Source: Novosphingobium sp. NDB2Meth1
GTDB taxonomy: Bacteria; Pseudomonadota; Alphaproteobacteria; Sphingomonadales; Sphingomonadaceae
Direction of reading: 5' to 3'
Assembly: GCF_900117425.1 (NCBI RefSeq)
Contig: NZ_FPEH01000034.1
Span: forward strand, 1 to 64,000
Length of the DNA stretch: 64,000 nucleotides
In this document: piece after piece, positions 17,617 through 30,836 of the stretch
Position numbering within the stretch: position 1 is the first letter of the stretch
Layout of the letters: every line of letters starts with the position of its first letter
The notes under the pieces: generated by a model
The model's database searches: none
Told to the model about the DNA's origin: nothing
The model's input: the letters and a program-made list of their open reading frames with translations, nothing else
Made by a program: the position numbers and the translations under genes

Positions 17617-17658
17617 CGCGCCCATGCGGGTACTCTGCATGGGCGCGTTTTCGTTTTT
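17617..17658 (+). terminator. Rho-independent terminator after the TonB receptor gene
   Basis: An 11-bp perfect stem, CGCGCCCATGC (17617-17627) with GCATGGGCGCG (17637-17647), a 9-base loop and then TTTTCGTTTTT. It separates the galactoside locus from the esterase gene. Confidence 0.9.
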
Positions 17659-17684
17659 GCACTGAACTTGCAGGATGATTTGCA

Positions 17685-19016
17685 ATGAAAGCACTCGCGC
17701 GCCTCGTTCTCCCGGCCCTGCTGCTGGCGGGCACGGCTGAGGCCGAACCGATGCGGCAACCTTATGCGGTGCCGCCGCTGGATGCGCCGGAACTCGCGGC
17801 GCTGGGGGCCTATGCCATCGGCACGCAAGCGATCACGGTGGATGCGCCGGACAGCGTGGTGCTTTCCGCCACCGGCCTTGCCCGCACCACGCGGACGATC
17901 AAGGCGCGGGTGTGGTATCCCGCGGATGCCGCGCCCACGGCGGCGCGGGCCAGCTTTGCGCATGTCCTGCCCAAACCCGATGGCACTGGCGGGCAGTTTG
18001 TCATCCCGAGCCTCGCCGTGGACGGAGCCGCGCCGATCAAGGGGAAACGCTTCCCGCTGGTGGTCGTCTCGCACGGCTACAACGGCTGGGACACGTTCAT
18101 GACCTGGCTGACCGAGAACCTCGCGACCAAGGGCTATGTTGTCGTGGCGATCGATCATGCCGACCAGCGTGTGGTGAACCCGGCGGAGTTCCCGGTCTCG
18201 TTCGGCAACGTGCTGGTCCACCGCGCGCGCGATGTGCGCGTGGTAATCGATGACATGACGCGCCGCGCCGGCAAGGCCGGCGATGCGCTGGGCGAGGAAA
18301 TCGACGCGGGGCAGATCGGTCTTGTCGGCTATTCGATGGGCGGCTTCGGCGTGCTCGGCGCGGCGGGGCTGGACTATGCGCCGACCAGCCCGGTGTTTGC
18401 GCAAATGCCCGCTCCGGCGCGGGACCAGTTGCGGGAGAGCCAGACGGCGGGCAAGTCGATCGCGGCGCGGATCAAGGCTGTCGTCGCGCTGGCACCTTTC
18501 GGCGGCAGTCCGCCGGTTCGGGTATGGTCAGAAGCCTCGCTTGCCGCCTTTGCCAAGCCGGTGCTGATGATCGACGGCGACCATGACGACATCGTCGATG
18601 CGCCGAACGGAGTCAGCTGGATGTTCGACCACATGGCCGCGAACGAGCGGCACTTCCTGCTCTATCAGAATGCGCGCCACAATGTGGGGGGCAATCCGCC
18701 CCCGCCCGAGGCGGACGCTGATTTCTCGACGCGCGAATACTTTGCCGAGCCGGTGTGGCGGGCGGAGCGGATCAACGCGATCAACCAGCACTTCATCACA
18801 GCGTTCCTCGACCTGCATCTCAAAGGCGAGGAGGCCAAGCGGGCCTATCTGGATGTGACGCCGCCCAATGCAGGCGACGGGCAGTGGCCGTTGGCGCCGT
18901 TCCAGAACGTGGGCGGTAAGCCAGCCTCGGCAGAGCAGCCCGGGTTCTGGCGCGGCTTCCAGCGGCGCTGGGCGCTGGGGCTGGAAATGAAGGCCGGAAA
19001 GCCCGCCGCGCGCTGA
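17685..19016 (+). CDS. Exported alpha/beta hydrolase, PAF-acetylhydrolase/dienelactone-hydrolase-like
   Basis: A 443-residue serine hydrolase with an N-terminal signal peptide (about 1-20, ending AEA). The nucleophile elbow is GYSMGG at about residues 209-214. MIDGDHDDIVD supplies an acid and the late ARHNVGG a likely catalytic histidine. The fold resembles platelet-activating-factor acetylhydrolases and dienelactone hydrolases, but the substrate cannot be named. It starts 27 bases after the terminator of the receptor gene, and AGGATG lies upstream of the ATG. The stop touches the stop of the convergent PhzF-like gene. Confidence 0.82.
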   Translation: MKALARLVLPALLLAGTAEAEPMRQPYAVPPLDAPELAALGAYAIGTQAITVDAPDSVVLSATGLARTTRTIKARVWYPADAAPTAARASFAHVLPKPDGTGGQFVIPSLAVDGAAPIKGKRFPLVVVSHGYNGWDTFMTWLTENLATKGYVVVAIDHADQRVVNPAEFPVSFGNVLVHRARDVRVVIDDMTRRAGKAGDALGEEIDAGQIGLVGYSMGGFGVLGAAGLDYAPTSPVFAQMPAPARDQLRESQTAGKSIAARIKAVVALAPFGGSPPVRVWSEASLAAFAKPVLMIDGDHDDIVDAPNGVSWMFDHMAANERHFLLYQNARHNVGGNPPPPEADADFSTREYFAEPVWRAERINAINQHFITAFLDLHLKGEEAKRAYLDVTPPNAGDGQWPLAPFQNVGGKPASAEQPGFWRGFQRRWALGLEMKAGKPAAR

Positions 19017-19877
19017 TCAGGCGGGGAAGGCGGCCTCGCCGGTCGTTCCTGCGAACAGCGTGGCGGTGGCGCCGCCGACCCAGATCGGGCCGCCGGCTTT
19101 ATGCTCGATGCGGACGCGGCCCGAGCGGCCGAGGCGGGTGCCCTGTGTGGCCGTGTAGGGCGCCGTCACGTGGCCGAGGCGCAGCATCCATTCGGCGGCG
19201 GACGCGTTGAGGCTGCCGGTGACGGGGTCCTCGATGAGGCCGCCATAGGGGTCGCTGAAGATTGCGCGCACTTCATAGGCAAACGGGCTCCCTGCGGGAT
19301 GCAGGCCGACGAGGCCGATGTCGATGCGGTTGGCATGCGAGCGGGCAGACTCGACCGCGATGACCGAGGCCGCGTCCTTGAGCTGGATACCTAGCCAGCC
19401 GGGGCCGTTGTCGATCCATTCGGCCGCAACCACATCGCCGGCGGCGATCCCAAGCACGCCGCATGCCTCGGCCAGCTTGTCCGCGTCGACCGGGCCGGAC
19501 CGCAGCAGCGGCGGGGCAGCAAAGGCGAGGCCGTTTGCGCCGCGGCGGACGTCGATGAGGCCCGCGCCGCATTCCTGCACGACTTTGCCGTCATGGCGCG
19601 GCGTGCCGCCGAGCGCGAGCCAGGCGTGGGCGGACCCCAGCGTGGGGTGGCCGGCGAAGGGCAGTTCGCGGTCGAGCGTGAAGATGCGCACGCGGTAGTC
19701 GGCAGTGTCGGTCGTCGGCGGCAGCAGGAAGGCGGTTTCCGAGAGATTGAGCCAGCGGGTGATGGCCTGAAGTTCTGCCGTATCCCGGTCGGCATCGAGG
19801 GCGATCACGGCAAGCGGATTGCCCGAGAACGGGGTTTCACCGAACACGTCGACAAGCTGGAAAGGGTACTGCGGCAT
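19017..19877 (-). CDS. PhzF family isomerase/epimerase
   Basis: A 286-residue protein of the PhzF/diaminopimelate-epimerase fold. The N-terminus is typical (LVDVFGETPFSGNPLAVI), and it has LSETAFL with the catalytic glutamate and ELPFAGHPTLG. PhzF itself isomerises a phenazine precursor, but no phenazine genes are present, and most family members have unassigned substrates. AGGACAC precedes the ATG. The gene reads alone on the minus strand, 114 bases upstream of the porin gene's 3' end. Confidence 0.88.
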   Translation of the reverse strand: MPQYPFQLVDVFGETPFSGNPLAVIALDADRDTAELQAITRWLNLSETAFLLPPTTDTADYRVRIFTLDRELPFAGHPTLGSAHAWLALGGTPRHDGKVVQECGAGLIDVRRGANGLAFAAPPLLRSGPVDADKLAEACGVLGIAAGDVVAAEWIDNGPGWLGIQLKDAASVIAVESARSHANRIDIGLVGLHPAGSPFAYEVRAIFSDPYGGLIEDPVTGSLNASAAEWMLRLGHVTAPYTATQGTRLGRSGRVRIEHKAGGPIWVGGATATLFAGTTGEAAFPA

Positions 19878-19991
19878 GTGTCCTGAACCTTGCGCGCCGG
19901 GGTTGGCGCGTGGGAATCAAGATCACGGCTTGGCGGGCATTGGCAACAATGAAAAGCCATCGCCTTCGAGAGCAGGTCTATCCCGCAGGGA

Positions 19992-21113
19992 TCAGTCCGG
20001 GATGGCGAAGCTGAGGCGCAGGCCGGTGATGAAGGCGCTGCTGGCACGGCGATCCCAGCCGGGGTTGATCACGTATTGGAGATCGGGCTGGATGTTCAAC
20101 CAGCTTGCGAGCTTGCGCTGCGCCGTCAGTTCGAACACGGTTTCCCCACGAGCCGCACGATCAGGAGCAAGCAGGGTTCGCTGCGCGGCTGCGCCCAGCC
20201 GGGCATGCGCAGCGGCCACACCCAGGCGCCAGTTGCCTACCGTCGCAACAATGCCGCCACCCAGATAGGCGGCCACGGGATTGGCGCGGGAATCGGCAAT
20301 CCCGAAGCGGATCCAGGCATTGAGCCGGCGAGTGACTGCGCCTTCGAGCAGACCATACGCGCCCCGCGAAAGGGCGGGAGTCTCGGCTGGATCGAGCGCC
20401 GCGAATCGCGTCGTATGATGCCAGCCGCCTAACTGCAAAAGCCATGTCCCCACGGGCAGGCGCGCTTCGGCGATCAGCAGAGCGCCGGTCGTCCCGGGAA
20501 AACGCACCGCGAGCTTGCGCGGATCATGCCGCGCACCGGCCAGTGAATCGAACAGGCCCAAGGTCAGCGCCTTGCGGCCACGCTGCATCCGCATGACAAT
20601 CGCGGACGAGGTCATCGGGAAGATGGAGGGGCCGGCGAGTCCGCTCTGCGAGATTTCCGGACCGATCCCGAAGGCGCTGTTCACGAAGAGCGAGCCGGTG
20701 TTCTGGATATCGAATTCGGCGTTGAGGTCGATAAGCCCGGCCTTGGCGGAGAGGAAGTCGTTTGGCTTCCACTGCGCCCATGCTTCGTAGACATGGGGCA
20801 GTGTATCGGCCTCGAGGCTGCTCACTGTCTGGAAGGCCCCCACGCGGCGACCCGAAAAGTCGGGCCCGTGAACCGCCATCACATCGAGGTGTGCAGACCA
20901 TGCATCGAGACCGATGACCGGGCCCTTGAAATCGAGCCAGACATCGGCGCGTGCGACGACTTCGGTGCCATGATCGAGATCGCCGCTGACCGCCGAGAGA
21001 ACGTCCGCCGTATAGGACCCGCCCAATTTCACGGCCGATTGCGCCGCCGCCGAGGCGGGCAGCGCCAGAGCGGCGAGGGTAAGGGCAAGGTGACCGGTCC
21101 GTATCATCACCAT
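19992..21113 (-). CDS. OprB-type carbohydrate porin
   Basis: An outer-membrane beta-barrel of about 374 residues. From the ATG at 21113 a signal peptide is clear (MVMIRTGHLALTLAALALP, ending SAAAQ). The barrel has the OprB-family pattern, including AGLIDLNAEFD, NSAFGIGPEISQSG and a terminal stretch RLSFAIPD. A longer reading to 21242 is open but puts a non-signal-like stretch in front. The Shine-Dalgarno is weak for either, so the start is chosen on the signal peptide. It probably passes small sugars or other solutes. Confidence 0.8.
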   Translation of the reverse strand: MVMIRTGHLALTLAALALPASAAAQSAVKLGGSYTADVLSAVSGDLDHGTEVVARADVWLDFKGPVIGLDAWSAHLDVMAVHGPDFSGRRVGAFQTVSSLEADTLPHVYEAWAQWKPNDFLSAKAGLIDLNAEFDIQNTGSLFVNSAFGIGPEISQSGLAGPSIFPMTSSAIVMRMQRGRKALTLGLFDSLAGARHDPRKLAVRFPGTTGALLIAEARLPVGTWLLQLGGWHHTTRFAALDPAETPALSRGAYGLLEGAVTRRLNAWIRFGIADSRANPVAAYLGGGIVATVGNWRLGVAAAHARLGAAAQRTLLAPDRAARGETVFELTAQRKLASWLNIQPDLQYVINPGWDRRASSAFITGLRLSFAIPD

Positions 21114-21328
21114 CGTGATAGGACCGAGGCGGATAAGATCGTCCTTTGCCGCGATCAGGTAAATGGCGCAGCATGCCTGCAGCAAACCGGCAGGAATTTG
21201 CCGGGTGATGCTGTGGCTGCGCCGCATCACGTTCGGCATCATTCTTTTATGTGCAACGGGGTGTGCGCAATTTCATGATGACTCGGCCTCGCCAATGCGG
21301 TAAAACCACACACACAAAACAAGTCGTT

Positions 21329-21379
21329 CACCCGGCGCGGCCTTGGGAGAGGATGCGTAAAATTGCACCGCGCCGGGTG
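21329..21379. other. Inverted repeat in the 531-bp gap upstream of katG
   Basis: CACCCGGCGCGG (21329-21340) and CCGCGCCGGGTG (21368-21379) form a perfect 12-bp inverted repeat with a 27-base spacer. The gap 21114-21644 separates the divergent porin and katG genes. Apart from this repeat I see no gene or RNA in it, and no convincing OxyR site could be picked by eye. Confidence 0.5.
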
Positions 21380-21644
21380 TCCTGAACTGGTTGATCCTTC
21401 ACAGCCCTGATTTTTTCGTCGCTTGGTGGGCGCGGTGGATCGTGCCCGAGCGTTGCCTGGTGATCGAAATGTCCGATCATAGTAAGCGGACAAATCAACT
21501 GGTCGCGTCGCGGCCCTCTGCGCCACAACGGACCCGTCCGCTGGTTTCGATCAGAAACCTGGGCTAGATTATCCCAACCCAAGCGGTGTCGGGCAGTACG
21601 GCACACACGTGCGCCCGATCGCCGCGAGCAGAGAGGAAACCCCC

Positions 21645-23876
<2,232 letters not shown>

Positions 23877-23892
23877 GGCGTTGAAGCAGAAG

Positions 23893-23926
23893 AGGGCCGG
23901 GGCGCTGGTGCGCTCCGGCCCTTTTT
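23893..23926 (+). terminator. Rho-independent terminator after katG
   Basis: AGGGCCGGGGCGC (23893-23905) pairs with GCGCTCCGGCCCT (23910-23922), with one G-T wobble and a TGGT loop, and a T-run at 23922-23926. It lies between katG and the convergent acetyl-CoA synthetase gene. Confidence 0.88.
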
Positions 23927-23930
23927 CGTG

Positions 23931-25871
<1,941 letters not shown>

Positions 25872-25956
25872 CGGGGCGTCCTCTCGGCATGTGTTGGATT
25901 TTGGCCGCTATAAGACGCAATGGGCCGGGTTTGCCAAGCCCAGAAATTGGTTGGGG

Positions 25957-26304
25957 TCAGTCTCTTGGCGTCGCCTTCCACGCAAGGAGGAAGCCCAATC
26001 CGAGCAGGAGGTCGATGGTGGCGAAGACGGCGATCACGGTACCGACGCGGCCCTGCGCGAAGAGCAGCAGTCCCGGCGCGCCGAACGAGAGTTTCTCGAG
26101 AACCGCGATTGGCATCAGCGCGCGGTAGCGCGAGGGATCGGAGGCGATCATCCAGAACACCAGCTGGAACGTGGTGGCGATGCCGATGAAGCCGAGGAAG
26201 GCTTCGGGATGCTCGGCCGGCCAGGGCTGGAAATAGGCCGGCGGAAGGACGAGCAGGCCGTAGATCGCGGCGGCGCGGAAGAAGCGGGGGATCCAGTTGG
26301 GCAT
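25957..26304 (-). CDS. Small integral membrane protein of unknown function
   Basis: A 115-residue hydrophobic protein with about four predicted membrane segments, for example AAAIYGLLVLPPAYF, FLGFIGIATTFQLVFWMIA, APGLLLFAQ and IAVFATIDLLLGLGFLLAW. The ATG at 26304 is chosen because coding character and the hydrophobic pattern begin there. The much longer in-frame reading upstream is antisense-like sequence across the neighbouring aminotransferase gene. No function is recognised. It lies 85 bases upstream of acsA on the same strand. Confidence 0.7.
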   Translation of the reverse strand: MPNWIPRFFRAAAIYGLLVLPPAYFQPWPAEHPEAFLGFIGIATTFQLVFWMIASDPSRYRALMPIAVLEKLSFGAPGLLLFAQGRVGTVIAVFATIDLLLGLGFLLAWKATPRD

Positions 26305-26328
26305 GTAGGCGGTTCTAGGCCGTGAAAA

Positions 26329-26390
26329 CCCCTCCGTCAGCCCTTCGGGCTGCCACCTCCCCATTTGTGCCTGCGGCAAAAATGGGGAGG
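26329..26390. repeat. Intergenic palindromic repeat, family 1 copy A
   Basis: A 62-bp element made of two hairpins. CAGCCC/GGGCTG has a TTC loop (26338-26352). CCTCCCCATTT (26356-26366) pairs with AAATGGGGAGG (26380-26390). A close relative with the same order lies at 53515-53586. It fills the gap between the aminotransferase stop and the small membrane protein gene. Confidence 0.75.
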
Positions 26391-26399
26391 ACCTTCCGA

Positions 26400-27683
26400 T
26401 CAGTGCGCTTCGGCCATGGCGCCGAGGAACATCATCACGACCGGGTGCGGCTCGAGGCTGGCTTGCTGCGCCTTGATCGATGCGAAGGCATCGTCGGCAG
26501 CGGCGAGGGCGAACTCGATATCGGCCTCGGTCATCGCGGCGCAGAAGAACATGTTGTGCCAGGGGTGGACGTAGACTCCGCGCTTCAGCATCGCTTCGCC
26601 CCAGGCGAAGCCGGTGCGGTAGTCGGGATCGTTGTCGAACAGGATCTGCGGCATCTGGACCGGGCCTGTCTGGCGCAGGGTGAAGCCGTGCTTGGCGGCG
26701 AGCGCGTCGAGGCCTTGGCGCCACAGGGTGCCGAGGCGGATCGAGTTTTCGAGGTAGTCGCTTTCCCGCAGGATGCGCAGCGTCTCGACGCCAGCGGCCA
26801 TGGGAACGGCGGCGAACCAGAACGAGCCGGTGACGTAGATGTGGCTCGCACCTTCGCGGCAGCGGTCGTTGCCGAGGAGCGCGGAGATCGGGTGGCCGTT
26901 GGCGAAGGACTTGCCCCAGCAGCTCATGTCGGGACGGACGCCGACGAGTTCCCAGCTGCAATCACGGATGAGGCGGAAGCCGGCGCGGACGTCGTCGACG
27001 ATGAGCATGGCGCCAGTCTCGTCGCAGAGTTCGCGGGCGCGCTTGGCATAGGCGGGATCGGGGAGCGCCTGATCGATGAAGGCATCGTGCTTGAAGGGCG
27101 AGGCGAAAATGGCGGCGAGATCGTCACCGGCTTCGGCAACGGCGGCTTCGAGGCTGGCCACGTCGTTGTACTGGTACTTGGAGATGAACGCGCGTTCTTC
27201 GGGGACGATCCCGGCGGGCATCGGCGTGCACCACGGCGCGGCACCGTGATAGGCGCCGTCCGCCACGAGGATGCGGCGCTTGCCGGTCTGGGCGCGGGCG
27301 GTGGTCATCGCCATGGTCGTGGCGTCGGTGCCGTTCTTGCAGAACATGGCCCAATCGGCATGGCTGACCATGGAGGTGAGCGCCTCGGCGAGTTCGACGA
27401 AGTGGGCACTGGGGCCGGTCAGCGTATCGCCCTTGGCGAGCTGCGCGACAGCCACATCGTTCACGCGCCGGTCGTTGTAGCCCAGGAGGTTGGGGCCATA
27501 AGCGCACATGAAATCGAGGTAGCGGTTGCCGTCGACGTCCCAGATGTAGGCGCCTTCGCCGCGCTCGAAGAACTGGGGGTAGCTGGCGGGGAGCAGCGTT
27601 GTCGCCTCATGGCCATACATGCCGCCGGGCACGACTTTCAGGGCGCGGGCGCGCAGGGCTTGGTCGGCGGCGTTTGTGGTCAT
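26400..27683 (-). CDS. Class III aminotransferase, glutamate-1-semialdehyde-aminomutase-like
   Basis: A 427-residue PLP-dependent fold-type I enzyme. The PLP lysine is K258 in CWGKSFANGHPISALLG, and VDDVRAGFR holds the aspartate that contacts the pyridine nitrogen. KNGTDATTMAM matches the GSA aminomutase phosphate-binding loop. Housekeeping HemL is unlikely, given the context with a TetR regulator, TonB receptor and monooxygenase; a catabolic omega-aminotransferase or aminomutase on a small amine is more probable. GGGGAGAG precedes the ATG. It lies 19 bases downstream of the TetR gene, so the two are probably co-transcribed. Confidence 0.82.
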   Translation of the reverse strand: MTTNAADQALRARALKVVPGGMYGHEATTLLPASYPQFFERGEGAYIWDVDGNRYLDFMCAYGPNLLGYNDRRVNDVAVAQLAKGDTLTGPSAHFVELAEALTSMVSHADWAMFCKNGTDATTMAMTTARAQTGKRRILVADGAYHGAAPWCTPMPAGIVPEERAFISKYQYNDVASLEAAVAEAGDDLAAIFASPFKHDAFIDQALPDPAYAKRARELCDETGAMLIVDDVRAGFRLIRDCSWELVGVRPDMSCWGKSFANGHPISALLGNDRCREGASHIYVTGSFWFAAVPMAAGVETLRILRESDYLENSIRLGTLWRQGLDALAAKHGFTLRQTGPVQMPQILFDNDPDYRTGFAWGEAMLKRGVYVHPWHNMFFCAAMTEADIEFALAAADDAFASIKAQQASLEPHPVVMMFLGAMAEAH

Positions 27684-27702
27684 GGTGCTCTCCCCTCAGG
27701 TT

Positions 27703-28365
27703 TCAGGCGGCTTGTTCGGTAGCTGCACGCAGCGGCAGGTATTCGGGCAGGAAGGTGCGGCAATAGGCCTCGCGCGCACGGCGGGCCTGCTCCTCGTAGG
27801 CGTCGGTGATCACGCCGTGGCGGTGGACCGAAAGCGTCCAGATCGCATCGTTGATCACGACCAGTTCGATCAGCCGCTCGATCAGGTCCGCGCTGGGGGC
27901 GATGTCGAAGAGCTGGCAGAGCTCATTCATGCTGCGCTGGGCGAGCACACTGTCGTTCTCGAGATCGCGCGCGCGGATCGTGGCGGAAAGACCCGAGCCG
28001 AGCAGCAGGCGGCGGGCGGCGCCGTGGGCGTTGTAGTGTTCGCGCCCATGGCCATAGCGGGCGGCGACATATTGCTGCCATGAGGTGATGCCCGGCGGCA
28101 GCGGCTTGTCGAGCAGATCGACGAACTGGCGTGTGTAGCGTTCGGCAAGCGCGACGAAGACCTGACCCGCATCGGGGAAGAAGTGGTAGATCGAGGGGGC
28201 GGAGAGCCCGGCCTCCTCCGCCAGTGTATAGATGCTGATCTGTTCCGGTTCGAGCGTTTCCAGCAGGCGGTCGGCGGAATCGAGGATCGCCTCGAACCGC
28301 TGCTGGCTGCGCTTCTGGCGCGGACGGCGGATCGCGTCAGCGGGGCGGGGCAGGATGGTGACCAT
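27703..28365 (-). CDS. TetR family transcriptional regulator
   Basis: A 220-residue regulator with an N-terminal helix-turn-helix at about residues 20-66 (IYTLAEEAGLSAPSIYHFFPD) and a helical ligand-binding domain of no recognised subtype. It is divergent from the TonB receptor gene across a 167-bp region and sits directly upstream of the aminotransferase gene, the layout expected for a local repressor of both. No clear palindrome was recognised in the divergent region. Confidence 0.88.
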   Translation of the reverse strand: MVTILPRPADAIRRPRQKRSQQRFEAILDSADRLLETLEPEQISIYTLAEEAGLSAPSIYHFFPDAGQVFVALAERYTRQFVDLLDKPLPPGITSWQQYVAARYGHGREHYNAHGAARRLLLGSGLSATIRARDLENDSVLAQRSMNELCQLFDIAPSADLIERLIELVVINDAIWTLSVHRHGVITDAYEEQARRAREAYCRTFLPEYLPLRAATEQAA

Positions 28366-28532
28366 GCGCCAAGACTAACACGCCGCGCCAATGGTTCAAC
28401 CCAGTTTCAGATAAAAATCCGAATTTATGTCAGATTCAGCTTGACGCCTGCCGGTCCTGCACGGCAGCTTCCTGTTCAAGGGGGATGTGGCGCCGCGTGC
28501 CTGAGCCGCAGCGCCGAAGCGGGGAGATCACC

Positions 28533-30800
28533 ATGCAGCAAGCCAATCGGAAGCGGTACCTTGGACTTTTCCTGGCAGGGAGCGCGCTTGCCCTCGCGGC
28601 GCCGGCGTGGGCCGAGGAAGCGGCGCCACCGGCAAAGGGCGACGGGATTGCCGAAATCGTCGTCACAGCGCAGCGCCGCGCGCAGAACGTACAGGACGTG
28701 CCCATCGCCATTGCCGCGATTAGCGGGGATGCGCTGACCGAGACCGGCATCCGCGACCCGCGCGACCTGACGCTGCTGGTGCCGAGCCTTTCGATGCAGG
28801 CGGGGACGGCCGCCTCGACCACATCGCTGTTCATCCGCGGCGTGGGCATCGGCGATTTCAACTCGAACACCACGGGCGCTGTCGGCGTCTATGTCGACGA
28901 TGTGTTCATCGGCGCGAACGCGGGCAAGCTCTTCAATGTGTTTGATTCCGATGGGATTGAAGTGCTGAAGGGGCCGCAGGGGACGCTCTATGGCCGCAAC
29001 ACGACGGCGGGCGCGATCCGCTTTTCGAGCCGCAAGCCGACCGACGAACTGAGCGGCGATTTCTCCGCGCTCTATGGCCGGTTCAACGAAGTGCAGCTCG
29101 AAGGCGGTATCGGCGGGCCGATTGCCAAGGACCTGCTCAAGGTCCGCATTGCGGGCTTCTACAACCGGCGCGACGGGACGACCTACAACCGCGTGACCGG
29201 CAACCGCGTCAACAACATCAACCTCTGGGCACTGCGCGGGATTGCGGACTTCACGCCCGCGCCGAACGTGCTGCTGCGGCTTTCGGTGCACGGGGGCAAC
29301 AACACCGGCGGGGCGCGGCAATTCCAGCACCGCGGGCAGGGAGTGGGGTTCGGCGGCGAGACGCTGCCGTTGCTCAATGGCTTTCCGACAGACGCCTTCG
29401 GCTACGCCGATACCGACAACAACGTCTATGCCGGCGACTACAACGTCGAGGGCAAGGAGCGCATCGGCGTGTTCGGCGCCTCGCTGCTCGGCCAGATCGA
29501 CTTTGGCGGCGTGCAGCTGACGTCGATCACTGCCTACGAGCAGGTCAACCGCGCAACGCTCGAAGATACCGACGCCAGCCCGAATGACTTCGTGGTGGCC
29601 TATTATCAGGACCGACCGCGCCAGTGGAGCCAGGAACTGCGGTTGCAATCGACCGGCGATCGCAAGCTGAACTGGATTATCGGCGGGTACTATTTCCACG
29701 ACACGCTGGCGACCGACAGCAGCTTCGACCTGCTGCGCAGCTTGCGCGATCCCAATGACTTGCTCGGGACCTTTGATCCGGTCAATTCGCTCGGCCTGCT
29801 GCGCTATCCCTATACCCAGCGCACCCGCAGCGTCGCGGTGTTCGGGCAGGCGGATTACAAGCTGACCGACAAGCTGACAGCGACGGTGGGGCTGCGCTGG
29901 TCGAACGACCGGATCAGCATGGACTACCACAGCCTGTTCGATGCCGTCGGCGGCGTGGTTCCGGTGAAGGCCTATTCCGACATCACCCTGCCGCTGCTCG
30001 ATTTCAACGGGCGCAAGACCTTCCGCGATCTCTCGTGGCGCGCGGCGCTCAATTACAAGTCGGGCGACACGCTGGTCTATGCCTCGTTCTCCAAGGGCTA
30101 CAACAGCGGTGGCTTCGCCGGGGGCGCCTCGACCGACCCGCTGCAGCTGGTGCCGTTCAATTCGGAAAAGCTCTATGCCTATGAAGTGGGGCTGAAGACC
30201 GAGTTCCTTGATCGTAAGGTGCGGTTCAACACCTCGGCGTTCTACTACGACTACCGCGACCTGCAGGTCTTCGTGTTCGATCTGACCGGGCCGATCCCGG
30301 TGCAGCGCAAATTGAACGCGGGCAATGCCGAGATCTACGGCCTCGAGGCGGAGCTGACAGTGCGCCCCACCCGCAATCTCGACCTGTTCGGCGCGGCGAC
30401 CTTCATGCACAGCGAATACAAGAAGTTCGCGGCGCTGGGCGGGGTGAGCTATTCGGGCAACCGGCTCGTCAATGCTCCGAAGTTCGCATTCTCGGGCGGG
30501 ATCAACTGGACGGTGCCGCTGGCGAGCGGGGCGGCGATCAAGGCGCGGGTGGACGGCACCTACGTCTCCTCCATCGCGCTGTTCCCGGACAATGCGCCGA
30601 GCACCGAGGTCAGGGCCAACGGGCGGATCAATGCGCGGCTAGCCTATCAGGCGCCGTCGAAAGTGTGGGAAGCCGCGCTGTGGGTGAAGAACCTCAACTC
30701 GTCGCGCTACATATCCTCAATTGCGCCAGTCATCACGCAGGATCAGATCAACTACAACGATCCGCGTACCTTCGGGGTCCAGTTGGTCGCGCATTTCTGA
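28533..30800 (+). CDS. TonB-dependent receptor
   Basis: A 755-residue outer-membrane receptor with signal peptide (about 1-25, ending AWA), a TonB box region EIVVTAQRR, the plug with VQDVPIAIAAISG and FIRGVGIGDFN, and a barrel ending in a terminal Phe (VQLVAHF). This plug type is common in sphingomonad receptors of unknown aromatic or hydrophobic substrates. The ATG at 28533 has GGGGAGA upstream and gives the signal peptide; a longer in-frame GTG-type start is less likely. The monooxygenase gene follows after 36 bases, suggesting joint transcription. Confidence 0.92.
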   Translation: MQQANRKRYLGLFLAGSALALAAPAWAEEAAPPAKGDGIAEIVVTAQRRAQNVQDVPIAIAAISGDALTETGIRDPRDLTLLVPSLSMQAGTAASTTSLFIRGVGIGDFNSNTTGAVGVYVDDVFIGANAGKLFNVFDSDGIEVLKGPQGTLYGRNTTAGAIRFSSRKPTDELSGDFSALYGRFNEVQLEGGIGGPIAKDLLKVRIAGFYNRRDGTTYNRVTGNRVNNINLWALRGIADFTPAPNVLLRLSVHGGNNTGGARQFQHRGQGVGFGGETLPLLNGFPTDAFGYADTDNNVYAGDYNVEGKERIGVFGASLLGQIDFGGVQLTSITAYEQVNRATLEDTDASPNDFVVAYYQDRPRQWSQELRLQSTGDRKLNWIIGGYYFHDTLATDSSFDLLRSLRDPNDLLGTFDPVNSLGLLRYPYTQRTRSVAVFGQADYKLTDKLTATVGLRWSNDRISMDYHSLFDAVGGVVPVKAYSDITLPLLDFNGRKTFRDLSWRAALNYKSGDTLVYASFSKGYNSGGFAGGASTDPLQLVPFNSEKLYAYEVGLKTEFLDRKVRFNTSAFYYDYRDLQVFVFDLTGPIPVQRKLNAGNAEIYGLEAELTVRPTRNLDLFGAATFMHSEYKKFAALGGVSYSGNRLVNAPKFAFSGGINWTVPLASGAAIKARVDGTYVSSIALFPDNAPSTEVRANGRINARLAYQAPSKVWEAALWVKNLNSSRYISSIAPVITQDQINYNDPRTFGVQLVAHF

Positions 30801-30836
30801 GCGGCGTGGTCATTAAAGAAAAGGCAGAAATTCCGG

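Noticed and set aside
14812..17694. Very long open frame (960 codons) antisense to the TonB receptor gene
   Set aside because: Its translation is Arg/Val/Ala-rich with no domain, while the opposite strand encodes a full receptor with signal peptide; it is a high-GC shadow.
19017..19877. Phenazine biosynthesis locus suggested by the PhzF-like gene
   Set aside because: No other phz genes are present; PhzF homologues are widespread in bacteria that make no phenazines.
26322..27722. 466-codon plus-strand frame over the aminotransferase gene
   Set aside because: The minus strand carries the PLP-binding motif and a strong ribosome-binding site; the plus frame is a shadow.
28476..30410. 644-codon frame antisense to the second TonB receptor gene
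   Set aside because: No protein family features; the receptor on the plus strand accounts for the coding signal.
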